From Epiperipatus broadwayi (taxonomy: Eukaryota > Onychophora > Udeonychophora > Euonychophora > Peripatidae): DNA of 64,000 bases. The notes below the pieces were generated by a model. It made no database searches, had not been told where the DNA came from, and saw only the letters and a list, made by a program, of their open reading frames with translations. The stretch is taken from assembly GCA_028023455.1 (NCBI GenBank), contig JAQFVV010000003.1, forward strand, positions 1,450,001 to 1,514,000, in the 5' to 3' direction. Positions 24,116 to 36,610 of the stretch are shown one piece after another (within the stretch, counting starts at the first letter, position 1; the number at the start of each line of letters is the position of its first letter). A program made the position numbers and the translations under genes.

Positions 24116-25937
24116 AGACATTTATTTTAAGGTTGGACAGGATATGCGAATCAAAAGGCACCGAACTAAACTCAGGGAGGGACAAGATATCTTAAATATT
24201 GTTTAGATAGTTGAGAAATCAAAGCACAAAGACAAACGTCAGCCAAATTAAGTTTAAACAATTTATTAATTTTATTAAAAGTTGAGCAATAGAGTGAAGA
24301 CATCTAGCCATGAATATAAAAGTGGCTTATAGTAACATACGCGTATTTACCAGAGAGTGCACAAGAGTACGACAAACATGAAGACATTAAACATTTTGGC
24401 AGCAAAATTCTCTCACTTAAAATATAAGAAATGGTTAGGATAATATCTTCTTGCTGGCCAGTTGTAAAATTACAAAAACAAACAACAACTCTAGCTTCCT
24501 GAATCAGGGATAATAAAACAGTTACTGTCCCACCGGAAATCAACGAAACCAGCGTGGACGTCCGAGCAGTAATATTCTAATTACTGTCATTAAAACGCCG
24601 CAGGACTGCTGCACGTAATACTACATTCAAAGTAAACGTGGTTGATCTCACCTACAAGACAGCAACAGATATTTGATTATGATCTTATGTAATCCAGAAA
24701 GAAATAGACTATTTTCAGACAACCCGAAGAAATAACTTGACAAATAGCCAGCAAAAAGATTTTGTTGTTTGCACAAACAGCGCAAACGAAACATGCTTAA
24801 AGATTCTTTATTTTACAACTAAGGGCAGGTGAATAAATAAAGACTACGAAAACTGCCAATGCGTTTTGTAATAGTTATCGAAATAATCAGGTATATATTA
24901 AACATATAAAATACAATCTCCTAATGCACCCTCTGATAAACGAAAATTGCAAACAAACTTGTAATCTTAAAACTAAGATTCCAAGACACACTTTAAATAC
25001 TAGAAAAGAGTAAATACAGATAATAAATAATTAATACAAACCATTTTATAACATACTTATCATTAGATTGAGTGGAGATTTAATTAAACACAATTTATTT
25101 ACCCTGGCTAGAATAGGAAAAAGTTTAGCTTACGGTAAGGCAGAGTTCTAGTGATTTAGTGACGAGTGTGCACTTTTGATAATAGTTCATCTTTCAGGTC
25201 CTTTGACAGCGGCAAGGTAGAGGCAGTGTTTATTTTAGAGGTTCATGGCATGACTGAAGGAGAGCTGGTAGGCATGGGTCCGTCCTTTGTTTAAATTAGC
25301 AAGACATTCTAATGATGGCAAAACTCATAGCGGCAGATTTTGACATCTTGCACAGCAACGAAGCTTGTCAATAATTATTAAAGTTTTTAACAGGAATTAA
25401 ACGTCCGAACAGCTACTCAAAACCATATGACTCTTAGCAGGCAATAATCCAAGTGTCTATTTCTATACTGAATCTCCTCTCTCTCTGAAAATTGGCAGGC
25501 TATCCTTGCCTCGCTACATTTCCCACGAAAAACTTTCATTAGTGTCCATTCTATATTTCAGGCAGGGCAAATATTAATTTCCCACTCAATCTAATTTAAG
25601 ACTTCCAACCAGGGATAATTGAAACAAAAACGACAAATACAAAACTAAATCTCCGCTTTTTAGAATTAACTTTAAAAATAATTACAATAAAAGCAACAGG
25701 AATATATAATTAGCAAGCTTGCCTGTTTTTAATCAAATTGATTAAAACAGACGGTGAAAGTAAACTATTTTACAATCAATTTTATAAACATTAAATAATC
25801 TATTTTAAAATATAAATGTGTATGTGTTTTAAATAATAATAAAAAAAATTGAGCCTTAGACATTTAATGAAAATGAAGTTGTTTTCCCTTTTTAATTTTA
25901 GTAATAAAACCATTGAATCGGAAATCAATCCGGCTCA

Positions 25938-27505
25938 ACTGCCTCAACACATGATCAAAAAAAAACAAAACATTCCTGCAACTTTTTTTTTCTTTTTTTT
26001 TAAACTAAAAACATTCCAAAAACTACCCCTAGGAATTTGGCTGAATGCACTCATGAAAAACCAAAACAATATTTCATTTCTTACATTTATCCATTCTCAT
26101 AAATCATTAACAAATTTTTTTTTTGTCTGTTTTAAAACAATCCGTCTGATTGCTAAAAGCTGAACCTTTATCTTTTGTCTGGCGGTTCTTTTACTCTTTT
26201 TATTAATTTTCTGAAATAAGTTCCTTTTCCTCTCTTATATTTTACCTGCCTAGAATTTATGATTTTGTCTCTTTCCCGTTCTGTTTTCCTTTCTAGCGTA
26301 TATACCTGAATCTTTTTCTTAATGAAACTTCCCAATTCTTCATCTTTTCCCACTTTATTTTTAGTTATATCAACACTAGTAAATGGCAACACTTCATTTC
26401 CCACAGACTTTTTACATGCCTTGAATAAGATTGCTTTATAAATGGCTTTTATTTGTGTTTTAAAATCATATTCCGAAAACTTTTCCTTAGTTTTAAACCC
26501 TTGTTCACAACTAACAGTTATTTTAGTCAACTCATTTTTAACCTCTTGAGGTAACTTATAATTGTCTCCAAGATTTTCTTTCTCCACCATACTATCTATC
26601 TCTCTCCACTCTCTACTTATTTCAAACTTTATTTCCACCCTCTCTGTCCTAGTACTCTCCTGTGCTATTTCAATTTCTATATCTTTTATGACTACTTTTT
26701 CTACTTCCTGACTCTCTTTACTCATCTCATTTTTCAAATCCTTTTCCATCTCCACTTCTTTTTGTTGAGTTTCTTCTACTCTTCCTGTCATTTTTCTTCT
26801 CATTTCTTTCATTTCTGCTCTCAGCTCCTCCAGTATTGTTTGTTGACTCTGTTTTATTTCTAGCAACTCTTGTCGTATTTCTTTCATCGTGGCTTAGTGA
26901 CTTTGTTTCATTTCTATTATCAACTTTATCATCATCTGTGTCTCGCTCTCTTCTTCTATCTGGGGGTATTTAAATGAAACAGGGCTCTCTTCCAAACCTG
27001 CCACCCTGTCACCTTTTTCTTTACCTTCCATTTTTACACAAGGCTAACTCGCTATACTAACTTTTTTTTTTTAAACAAAAATCTCAAAGCAAATAAAATG
27101 CTATTTATTTATATGCAAGAAGACAACGAACTATTTTTACTACTTTTAAATTCGAAAATTTACTCCGAACGATTTTTTTTTGTTTAAACAACAACAACAA
27201 AAAAAACTCTATTTATTATTTATGTCATATGAAAAAGACGAACTATATATATTTAACTCTTCAAAAAAAATTAACTCCGACAGACTTTTTTTTAGAAAAT
27301 ACGCTATTTATTGTTTATTTATTTATGTCATATGAAAAAGACGAAACCCCGTTCTACCAAACTGCTCCAACAATACATGCAATAATTAACAAAAATCGAA
27401 CCTTCACCGACTAGATCTTGCCACTTACACCTGAAATCTTTCTCAACCATCTAAACAAAATCTCACATGGGTTTGAAAACTCGGAAGCCCCACATTGATG
27501 CGCTA
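25938..27505 (-). other. Internal domain of the gag-only LTR element
   Basis: 1,568 bases between the two LTRs. On the minus strand it holds a leader (27505-27032), the gag-like ORF (27031-26168) and a 3' segment (26167-25938) rich in A runs. The plus-strand open frame 25849-26163 crosses the LTR boundary and is not considered coding. The 27229-27414 plus frame is an antisense shadow in the leader. Confidence 0.75.
26168..27031 (-). pseudogene. Gag-like coiled-coil protein, one in-frame stop
   Basis: From the ATG at 27031 the frame runs 45 codons (MEGKEKGDRVAG...) to a TAA at 26894-26896, then continues in the same frame. A second ATG lies at 26887 and the open stretch is then 239 codons. 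A charged heptad-like segment (ELLEIKQSQQTILEELRAEM and following) predicts a coiled coil. A basic C-terminal half follows, with FSEYDFKTQIKAIYKAIL and a Lys/Arg-rich end. No CCHC knuckle, protease or polymerase motif is visible. Its position after the 5' LTR and leader suggests a structural gag protein that packages the element's RNA. I did not recognise a specific gag family. Confidence 0.6.
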
Positions 27506-29380
27506 TGTAATGGGAGAAAGATCTTTGAGATTCGCATATACTGACCATGAAGGCGCCACTAGTCCGAAAATAGGAAGTAGACATTTATTTTAAGGGTGGA
27601 CACGATATGCGAATCAAAAGGCACTGAACTAAACTCAGGGAGGAACAAGATATTTTAAATATTGTTTAGACAGTTGAGAAATCAAAGCACAAAGACAAAC
27701 ATCAGCCAAATTAAGTTTAAACAATTTATTAATTTTATTAAATGTTGAGCAATAGAGTGAAGACATCTAGCCACGAATATAAAAGTGGCTTATAGTAATA
27801 TACGCGTATTTACCAGAGAGTGCACAAGAGTACGACAAACATGAAGACATTAAACATTTTGGCAGCAAAATTCTCTCACTTAAAATATAAGAAATGGTTA
27901 GGATAATATCTTCTTGCTGGCCAGTTGTAAAATTACAAAAACAAACAACAACTCTAGCTTCCTGAATCAGGGATAATAAAACAGTTACTGTCCCACCGGA
28001 AATCAATGAAACCAGCGTGGACGTCCAAGCAGTAATATTCTAATTACTGTTGTTACAACACCGCAGGACTGCTGCGCATAATACTACGTTCAAAGTAAAT
28101 GTGGTTGATCTCACCTACAAGACAGCAACAGATATTTGATTACGATCTTATGTAATCCAGAAAGAAATAGACTATTTTCAGACAACCCGAAGAAATAACT
28201 TGACAAATAGCCAGCAAAAAGATTTTGTTGTTTGCACAAACAGCACAAACGAAACATGCTTAAAGATTCTTTATTTTACAACTAAGGGCAGGTGAATAAA
28301 TAAAGACTATGAAAACTGCCAATGCGTTTTGTAATAGTTATCGAAATAATCAGTTATATATTAAACATATAAAATACAATCTCCTAATGCACCCTCTGAT
28401 AAATGACAATTGCAAACAAAACTAAGATTCCAAGACACACTTTAAATACTAGAAAAAATAAATACTGATAATAAATAATTAATACAACCTTATAACATAC
28501 TTATCATTAGATTGAGCAGAGATTTAATTAAATGCAATTTATTTACCCTGGCTAGAATAGGAAAAAGTTTAGCTTATGGTAAGGCAGAGTTCTAGTGATT
28601 TAGTGATGAGTGTGCACTTTTGATAATAGTTCATCTTTCAGGTCCTTTGACAGTGACAAGGTAGAGGCAGTGTTTATTTTAGAGGTTCATGGCATGACTG
28701 AAGGAGAGCTGGTAGGCGTGGGTCCATCCTTTGTTTAAATTAGCAAGACATTCTAATGATGGCAAAACTCATAGTGGCAGATTTTGACATCTTGCACAGC
28801 AACGAAGCTTGTCAATAATTATTAAAGTTTTTAACAGGAATTAAATGTCCGAACAGCTACTCAAAACCATATGACTCTTAGCAGGCAATAATTCAAGTGT
28901 CTATTTTTATACTGAATCTCCTCTCTCTCTGAAAATTGGCGGGCTATCCTTGCCTCGCTACATTTCCCACGAAAAACTTTCATTAGTGTCCATTCTATAT
29001 TTCAGGCAGGGCAAATATTAATTTCCCACTCAATCTAATTTAAGACTTCCAACCAGGGATAATTGAAACAAAAACGACAAATACAAAACTAAATCTCCGC
29101 TTTTTAGAATTAACTTTAAAAATAATTACAATAAAAGCAACAGGAATATATAATTAGCAAGCTTGCCTGTTTTTAATCAAATTGATTAAAACAGACGGTG
29201 AAAGTAAACTATTTTACAATCAATTTTATAAACATTAAATAATCTATTTTAAAATATAAATGCGTATGTGTTTTAAATAATAAAAAAAAAATTGAGCCTT
29301 AGACATTTAATGAAAATGAAGTTGTTTTCCCTTTTTAATTTTAGTAATAAAACCATTGAATCAGAAATCAATCTGGCTCA
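27506..29380 (-). repeat. 5' LTR of the gag-only element (intact copy)
   Basis: 1,875 bases, TGTAATGGGAGAAAG at the plus-left end and GGCTCA at the plus-right end, then (AT)n. It differs from the split copy by scattered substitutions and a few small indels, by eye a few percent. The two LTRs were identical at insertion, so the insertion is old enough to have gained that divergence, and the LINE came later. Confidence 0.88.
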
Positions 29381-29605
29381 ATATATATATGTTAATTCTA
29401 ATATTTTCACGGATAAAAGATGTCATATAATTATTACTATTTGCAGGATATTCCATGTAGTGAAAAAGTTAAATGCTGACATTTCAGTACAATATCAAGT
29501 ACTTGATATTGTACTGAAACGTCAGCATTTAGCTTTTCACTACATGGAATATCCCACAAATAGTAATAATAATATGACATATATATATATATATATAGAA
29601 AAGGG

Positions 29606-29645
<40 letters not shown>

Positions 29646-29660
29646 GCCCTTTTCTATAGG
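29381..29660. repeat. Near-perfect hairpin (162 bp) beside (AT)n tracts
   Basis: Bases 29419-29500 and 29501-29581 are inverse copies with only a few mismatches and no loop, centred on CAAGTACTTG. The right arm reads TTGATATTGTACTGAAACG followed by TCAGC, similar to the GAAACGTCAG string in the Penelope-like copies at 57 kb. It may be a compact PLE-derived fold-back. It is followed by GAAAAGGGCAC-(AT)n-GTGCCCTTTTC, a second hairpin across a microsatellite. The 154-codon frame covering this is not a gene. Confidence 0.8.
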
Positions 29661-32600
29661 TCAGTAATAGTTTATAACAGTCAATTACTAAAAAATTTTA
29701 AATTTAGAATATGTTCTTTTAATATGGTAATTGTATTAAGTCAATTATATTTTTAAAGTACAATTTAAAACTAAAGCAAATATGTAGTATATAAAATTAT
29801 AGATAATTATTTAAAAAGTAGTTAAGTAAAGTTTAAAATATTGTTTCATATGGTTGTAAAAGCTGGCCATATTAAATAACACAGCTATAAATATTAAAAG
29901 TATATTTAAAAATTCGATTTTAATAGTTTAAAACTTATAATTAATAAATGCTATGTTTAAATTTGTAATCATATTTAAATAGTCAAAATTAATATAGTAT
30001 ATTTTAAAAATAAACTTTATGATGGTGAAAATTATATCTAGTTCTATATTTTCTAAATTATTCTTCCAAATTTTTTATAATTATATTATATAATATAATA
30101 AGTGTATCAATTCTATAAATCTAGGCAGAGAAATAGATTGAAAATCGTCTGTCAAAGTTATTAATCACGTGACTTTTAATGTATACTCTCACACACACTG
30201 CTTGTTTCAATTAATAACAAAGTTTAAAATATTTTAGATAGAATTATTGCCTATCATAAAAGTAAATAGTATTAAACATTAAGTTAACTATTGTATAACA
30301 TGTTTAAATAATGTAATAAAGACGAATACATTCATAATATAAAAATTAAATATTTTATTTAAATAAAAATAGATAAATTGAATATTAAGAAATGAAATAA
30401 GTTATTAAATGTTATTTTAAAAGTTATTTTAAATGTTTAAATAGTTTTAATAAAATAATTTATTTAAAAGTAATATTTTAAATAATATTTTAAGTTCATT
30501 ACATCATCATTTTTTTATTTTCAAATATAATTCTACTATAAATTAAAAATATGTAAATTTGTTCTCAAGCTAAAGTAAGAATTAACCAATAGAAATAGGT
30601 ATTCTTACAGACTATAAATATCGTCGTAACTAAGTTATCGGGGGAGATTAATAATGTATTGAAACCGGAGAGAGTCAATTTTTTTTTTGGTACTTTCTTA
30701 TCATTTATTTTCCAAAAACTAATTGATAATTTTAAAGTGTTTTTGCAAAGGAAAGTTTTGGAAAAAAAAATATATATTTAGAAACTTCATGGAGATGATT
30801 CTCTAATTTTTTAAAGTACTTACCAGTCGTATTTTATCTAAAAGTTTAACCTAAACTATGCAATAAAAATGGATATACTACGAAATAAAATGGATATAAA
30901 TTGTAATACTAAGCAAATATTTGAAATATTTATTGATACAGCTTTATTTATGCATAACCGGAGAACTTTTTTGGTACATAAAAAAACCACAGCACGGACA
31001 TCATACGGAGTCTAATGAAAAAATTGGAGACGCATTATTATTTATAAGCCTATCCAAGATTTATTTTAAATGGTAATAAGATAGTTATATATTGCATGAA
31101 TTATTTTATATAGTATGATATTCAAAGGAATGAAATGTTATATCCTTTCTGAAGGTAACATTTTTTAAAATATTTTTCAAGAATTAAATAAAGAACCCAG
31201 GAAAATACATTTTGATATTAAAATATCCGTTCTTCGAATTATTTAAAATGTATTTGAAAAAGATTTGTTTAAAAGTACTTGAAATTTTTATCTTAAAGTG
31301 ATATATAAAAATACCAAATGAAAGTTTAAATGTATCAAAAAGGAAACATAGAAAAAAAGGTGAACACATAGAAGAATAAATGATGGATCCATGGAAATAT
31401 AAATAGTACTTAAAAATTCATCGAATATTTTTAAAGTTAAATTAGATGGATTGATGCATCGGATACACAGAGAATATTGGTAGAGAAGATTAAGAAGCAT
31501 CACAGGATTAATTAATATTATCGTCCTAAAAATTAAAACCAAGGATTATTTTCTAAATTTTACTAGATGGATTTGCTTGGAGAAGAACATTTTTGAAAAA
31601 CTCTAGAGAAAATAATAAGCATTTTGGACTTATCAGGAACTATCGTCAAGAAAATATGTAACTATAGTTTTGATTCCTTTTATTTTGTTAACTTAGTTTA
31701 AATCTAAATTTTTTTATATAAGATTAGGAAAAACATAAAAACATTAATTTATTAATATTAAAATTTTATAATATAACAATCTAATAATTTAGCTAAAAAT
31801 ATTTTAATATAAAGTGTATGGGCATGATTTTTTTTTTTTATATCTGCAATGCTCAAGTGGATAAAGGAAGCCTACTGAACACGATGACTAGATAAAGGTT
31901 ATTGGTAATAATAATAACTATTGATAATTTACAATGTATATTTTTTTTTTGTTTTCTTTGGATCATCCATAAATTGGATGAATGAAGTGTAAAAGTTTTT
32001 TACTTATATGTACCGCATTTCATACAACATTTTAAAAAACATTATGAGATAGGATTAATTTGAAGATATGCATACGACAATTTTATTTTATTAGTAATAT
32101 AATCCAACATAACAAATAGTTATGTGATTCTTTTAAAATTTTTATGTCATTGGATATTCAAATATTGTCTAAGTAGATTGTATATGATTAGACATATAGA
32201 ATAATGAAGTAAGCAGACTTTTCTTGTGGAACAGCTAGATTGTTTAACTATTAATAAATTTTATTTATTGTTTTGTAAATGCAGACAGTTATTTATCGAT
32301 GTAAGATGTGGAAAATCTTGAGAAATAATTTTGAGATAGTGGCTTGGAAGTACTTAGTGAACAGGAAACCAAGATGATGTTTTAAGAAATAGGATGTTAT
32401 AAGGAATGGAAATAATATTTAGTCTTTATGTGAATATCAGCATAGTTAACAAAGCCCTATGGCTGATACACATTTTATTTGGACAGTGTTTATATTTCTT
32501 TAAATATTTGATGTTCTAATAAAGCTGAAGAAATAGCTTTAACATCGTCCCTGTACTAGAGGATATTAGGCAGGTAAATGCCATACCTCTTTGCACTGTG

Positions 32601-34542
32601 CCATGATTTTGAGATATGTTAAGAGTAATACTCTAGCTTTCTTCCTTAATCCTATGCATCTGTTTTCGCTATCTTTATTTCATGTAACTGCATCATTTAG
32701 TAAGATATTTTAAAAGAAATGATAAATAATTTAGAACTAAGGTTATGCTATCATTTTTGGATAAGATTAATTTATTTGCTTATAAGGAGCAGAATATTAT
32801 AACTTAATATTGAAGATCCAAAGTATCCTAAGGAAAGAAAAGAATCATCGAATATATTTTGAATTTTATTTCGGAAATGAAATATAAACTTTTTAAAATA
32901 AGGTATCTAAACAAAGATATTTTTTTTAAAGTGATAATAATTTTAAATACTTTAGTATTATTTTTTTTTAAGAGAAAAATAAGTATTGCATATTTTTGAA
33001 ATACAATAGTACAAAGTAAATTATGTAAACAATATGCATAGCATATTTTTATTTATTTATTGATTAACAAAAATGTATTGATGATTTCACTTATATCATA
33101 CTAAAGTAGGGCTTAAAGAAGAATATATTATGATTAGTAAACATTGTGTGATAAATACTAAAATCTAATACTGAATTTTGGATAATATTTTGTGTAACAT
33201 CTTTGACTTTGCAAGATGAAATTTTTTAAAATATCTTGAGAAATCCATACTCATTATAAAATTTTGTTTTCTATAGAATTTTTTTTTTCTAAGTATGAAT
33301 TTTTGAAATAAGATGGTTTAATAATATTAAGGATAAAATGCTGTTGCTAATAAAGTAGATAAATATATTTGTAATGGGTTAACCATAATGAGAAACCAAA
33401 TAGTAACATTTTTTTTTAAAAATTTTGTCCTAAATCTAAATAAAGGTATAATTGAAATATAATTTTTTTTTTCTATAACCCGGTAGATCAAACTGTAAAG
33501 TAAAAAAGTTAAGGATATCCACTGTAAATAGTGTAAATAAATTGTTATTTATTTGTTATTAGTAATAAACTTTGTTAAATTTTGTTATTTCAAAAAGTTT
33601 GTGTCCGAGTTATTTATTTCTCCACATCGCTGCATGAAAACACAATATATGCATAATAATTGATACAAATATATAATTTTGCACAAAAGATAGAGAATTA
33701 TTTTAAGAATTTTAAATATTTTATTGGTATTCATTATAATTAAATAATCCTAATCTTACATTATTTTATTGGTCATAAATCAGTTATTACAATATTATAT
33801 TAAATTATATGTTATCAGTTGCCACACATATTTTGTTTGTCAGATTATTAAAATGCTACCACGTATTTATTATATCATTACATGAAGATATAAGATCATA
33901 TTATATTATTTCATTATTTTATTATGGTAATAAAATTATAGTAAAAAGAAAAGATATACAGAATTAGTTAAACAATGAAGAATATTATTACTGTTATTTA
34001 TTATTATTAATTTCAGTGTAGTAGATTATGACATAAAATCCCTTCCCATATTTTACTACCGTATTTTTCTTAACTTAGAATAAACTTTATGAACCTGAGA
34101 TTATTTTATTTGAGCTAGATTATTATTAAATAGAAGAGTAAGATTTAATTATTAGTTTAATCTTAATGAGTAGAAGATATTAAAGTCGTAAGAATACTAT
34201 GAGTTTGTTATTTGAAATAGTAATAAGGGGGGATAGTGTTCTTATGCCATTGAGGTAGTATCCTGTGGGATATTGGCTCAATGTAATCTATCTTGTCACC
34301 TGTATTTTCACTTCAAGTCTCATGAAAATATTAAATATTTATTTAATATATTTTTATAAATTGAACCTTATTCAAATTTTAAATTTGAGCTAATGGAATA
34401 TTTTAATTTTAATGCTGAATATTTTAGTTATTAATTATTAACTGAAATAGAACCCGTTTTATTTCATATCATATATTATCTGGAAGTGAAGATGCATGAG
34501 AGCAAGGTTAGAATATATATATATATATATATATATTCTAAC

Positions 34543-34592
<50 letters not shown>

Positions 34593-34852
34593 GGATTTCT
34601 TTAAATGGGTTTTTATCCTTCTTTAAATAAGAGAAATTAGTTCATTGTGACGTTTGTTTAATTTAGTACTTAATAGAGCAAACATTTGATGCACATATAT
34701 ATATATGTATGTTTACAAGAAAAAAATGATAGTACATATTCAACCTCCTGTTAGTTAAGCTTACATTTTAAATGGCTTTGATCTGGTGGTATGGATAAAT
34801 AAAGAGTGTTTTCAATAGGATTGTAAGCTAACCTTACAACTTTTATATATAT
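29661..34852. other. AT-rich interval, no supported gene
   Basis: About 5.2 kb without an acceptable coding region. Open frames at 31184-31542 (minus) are hydrophobic, biased and without motifs. Near 33510-33640 two AATAAA signals (TGTAAATAAATTG, AGTAATAAACTTTG) precede GTTTGTGTCCGAGTT, a layout seen at transcript 3' ends or the R/U5 part of an LTR, but no boundaries were found. At 34504-34592 TTAGAAT-(AT)n-ATTCTAA forms a hairpin beside a longer (AT)n run. Confidence 0.55.
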
Positions 34853-35863
34853 TGAGCTGATATTTTAAGTCAGCTCATATATATATAAGCTCACATATTT
34901 ATAATTTCGTCGTAGATATTTTCCGAAGTTAAATAGTTGTAAAATAAAAATTAACAAATGATTTTAATTTAATGGGAAAAGTAAAATCTTAAACTTTTAT
35001 TTTTGCTATAGATTTGAGCAAAAATTTAAAAAAAAAAAAAAAAAGAAAAGAAGATAAAATATAATTTATTGTCAAAAATGTTAAAAGTGTTTAATTAAAT
35101 GGGAGAAAACTCGAGAGATAAAAGGATGGGGGAAAGAAAACAAAATTAGATTGTTGGTAGTAATTAGACTCTATTGTTGAAACTTTCACAAAGTAAAAGT
35201 ATTTGGTTAATAATTGCTGTTACGCTAATTAAAAAGAAAAAAAAAGATAAGAGAAAGAGAGATAAAATCGTTTTTAGAGTAAGTCAGTTGACGTGAGAGA
35301 CCAGCAAGGACAATAAAAAAAAAAAAAAGAGAGAAGCTGTGCTCCGAATCAAAAATTATTATAGAAATTTATTTTGCGGACTCTTTTCAAATGCATAGCG
35401 GCTAAAGCTATCAAAACCTTCCCCTTTGGGGAATTGGCCGCCACTCCATCTGAATGAAGCTACCGAAAGAGTCAAGGAATGGAAAGAAATGTATATTGCT
35501 AGCCGGACAACCAAAGGAACACCCATGGACACACCAGAATTCTCATATACAAGGACAAAGGCACGACAAATGGAATGTGAATCTATGAAAGTCAGGCCAC
35601 TTCGCTCTGATCGATCAGGGTAATTATAAACTTTTCAATTAATGGGACTTTAGTTAAAGTGTAATAGAACTTTATCTTTGATTTATTTTTCATTTATTAT
35701 ATTTGTTACGAATGTTTCAACAATAGAGGTGGGGAAATAAATTTATTTAATATTGTAAACTATTTATGTTAATTCTCGTTAAATATTTTTATGCAATATT
35801 GGTATGGCTGTATATTAAATTATTTAATGTCTGTTCAATCTAGAGGGTAACAACAGGGTGGGG

Positions 35864-35870
35864 TATAAAA
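35864..35870 (+). promoter_or_regulatory. TATA box in the 5' LTR
   Basis: GGGGTATAAAAGTGCGC is a canonical TATA context in a locally GC-richer stretch. Transcription would start about 30 bases downstream, near AACTGAGAACCTTAGGG, defining the U3/R border. The same box is at 41469-41475 in the other LTR. This is the likely RNA polymerase II promoter of the element. Confidence 0.65.
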
Positions 35871-35999
35871 GTGCGCTGCCAAGCAACTGAGAACCTTAGG
35901 GCGTTACTTGCTTGTTAGCAGAAAATAAGGTTGAAAGTATAAGAAAACGAAAGACATTTATACGTTAATTTTAAGTTTTTGCAAGTTATTTATTTACCA

Positions 36000-36005
36000 A
36001 ATAAA
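36000..36005 (+). terminator. AATAAA polyadenylation signal in the 5' LTR
   Basis: TTTACCAAATAAAGTGGGG lies about 130 bases after the TATA box and is followed by a GT-rich stretch, so the R region would end shortly downstream. The equivalent in the 3' LTR, at 41610-41615, would process the genomic transcript. Confidence 0.5.
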
Positions 36006-36610
36006 GTGGGGTTTAAAAATAAACTTCAGGAAAGATTATATACTATAAGTTGCCTTTGTATGCACGCCGGCTAGAATCCGCAGTGTTAGTGTCGGCGCGA
36101 GTAAATCCATGGTAGATATTTGGGAAGAATACTTAGAAAGTTAACAGTTGGAAAATCAGAAATTGTAAGTCAGTTCTCTCTGGATCGGGCAGAAATATAA
36201 TGTTATTAATAATAATAATAATAAAGGAAAGTAATTTTTTGTATCCAACGTATATTTGAATTCTTTAATTATTTATAATAATTAGTTAGTGCCCTTAAGT
36301 GAAAACCCCTGTCAGATTATAAACAAAATTTGTAATCGGTGAATCGCCGTTCGAAAATAAATAAGACCAGGTTTACGTAAAGCTTCGTGGCCAGGTTCCA
36401 AGAGAGAAATCCTTGGTGGCACCCTCGGTGGCGATTCTAATAATTAAGATTCAGTTATTAGGGGAAAAAAAGAGTTGTAGTGTCACAGAGGAGGGAAAGG
36501 AGGAAAATTAGAAAATGGCACTTCCAACGTGTTGGGCTCATTAACAAGAGAAACGCCCAGAGACCAGAGTTAAAAAAAAAATTTTTTTTGAGAAAGGGGG
36601 TGGATTTCGG

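Larger units (their letters stand above)
19996..25937 (-). repeat. 3' LTR of the gag-only element, interrupted by the LINE
   Basis: The first 74 bases (TGCAACAGGAGAAAGATC...) match the start of the intact LTR at 27506, and the remainder resumes at 24116. The join in the intact copy lies at GGAAGTAG/ACATTTATT. Excluding the LINE, the length is about 1,896 bases versus 1,875 for the other LTR. The short open frame at 24304-24543 (minus) recurs in both LTRs at 27767-28006 and reflects their near identity, not a demonstrated gene. Confidence 0.85.
19996..29380 (-). mobile_element. Non-autonomous LTR retrotransposon with a gag-like ORF only, split by a LINE
   Basis: Two direct repeats of about 1.88 kb (19996-20069 plus 24116-25937; and 27506-29380) flank a 1,568-bp interior. 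Both outer ends abut (AT)n, and on the plus strand the repeats begin TG and end GGCTCA. The only interior ORF is on the minus strand, so the element is read right to left: 5' LTR = 27506-29380, 3' LTR = the split copy. No protease, reverse transcriptase, RNase H or integrase motif is present in either strand of the interior, so it would need enzymes from another element. No polypurine tract or primer-binding site could be assigned with confidence. Bases 27488-27505 would be the primer-binding position. Confidence 0.8.
34853..36487 (+). repeat. 5' LTR of the Ty3/gypsy element
   Basis: 1,635 bases, starting TGAGCTGATATTTTAAGTC and ending GTTGTAGTGTCACA. The first 24 bases contain the inverse repeat GAGCTGA...TCAGCTC. 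It carries a TATA box, a polyadenylation signal and several poly-A tracts that differ in length from the 3' copy. A 66-codon open stretch at 35426-35623 recurs at 41034-41231. It begins at TTG, not ATG, and is an LTR feature of unknown meaning. Confidence 0.93.

Noticed and set aside
24304-28006. 79-codon frame repeated in both LTRs of the gag-only element
   Set aside because: Its conservation follows from LTR identity alone. No motif, and no evidence for translation.
31184-31542. Overlapping minus-strand frames suggesting a membrane protein gene
   Set aside because: No motif, biased hydrophobic composition and overlapping frames on the same strand. Consistent with chance.
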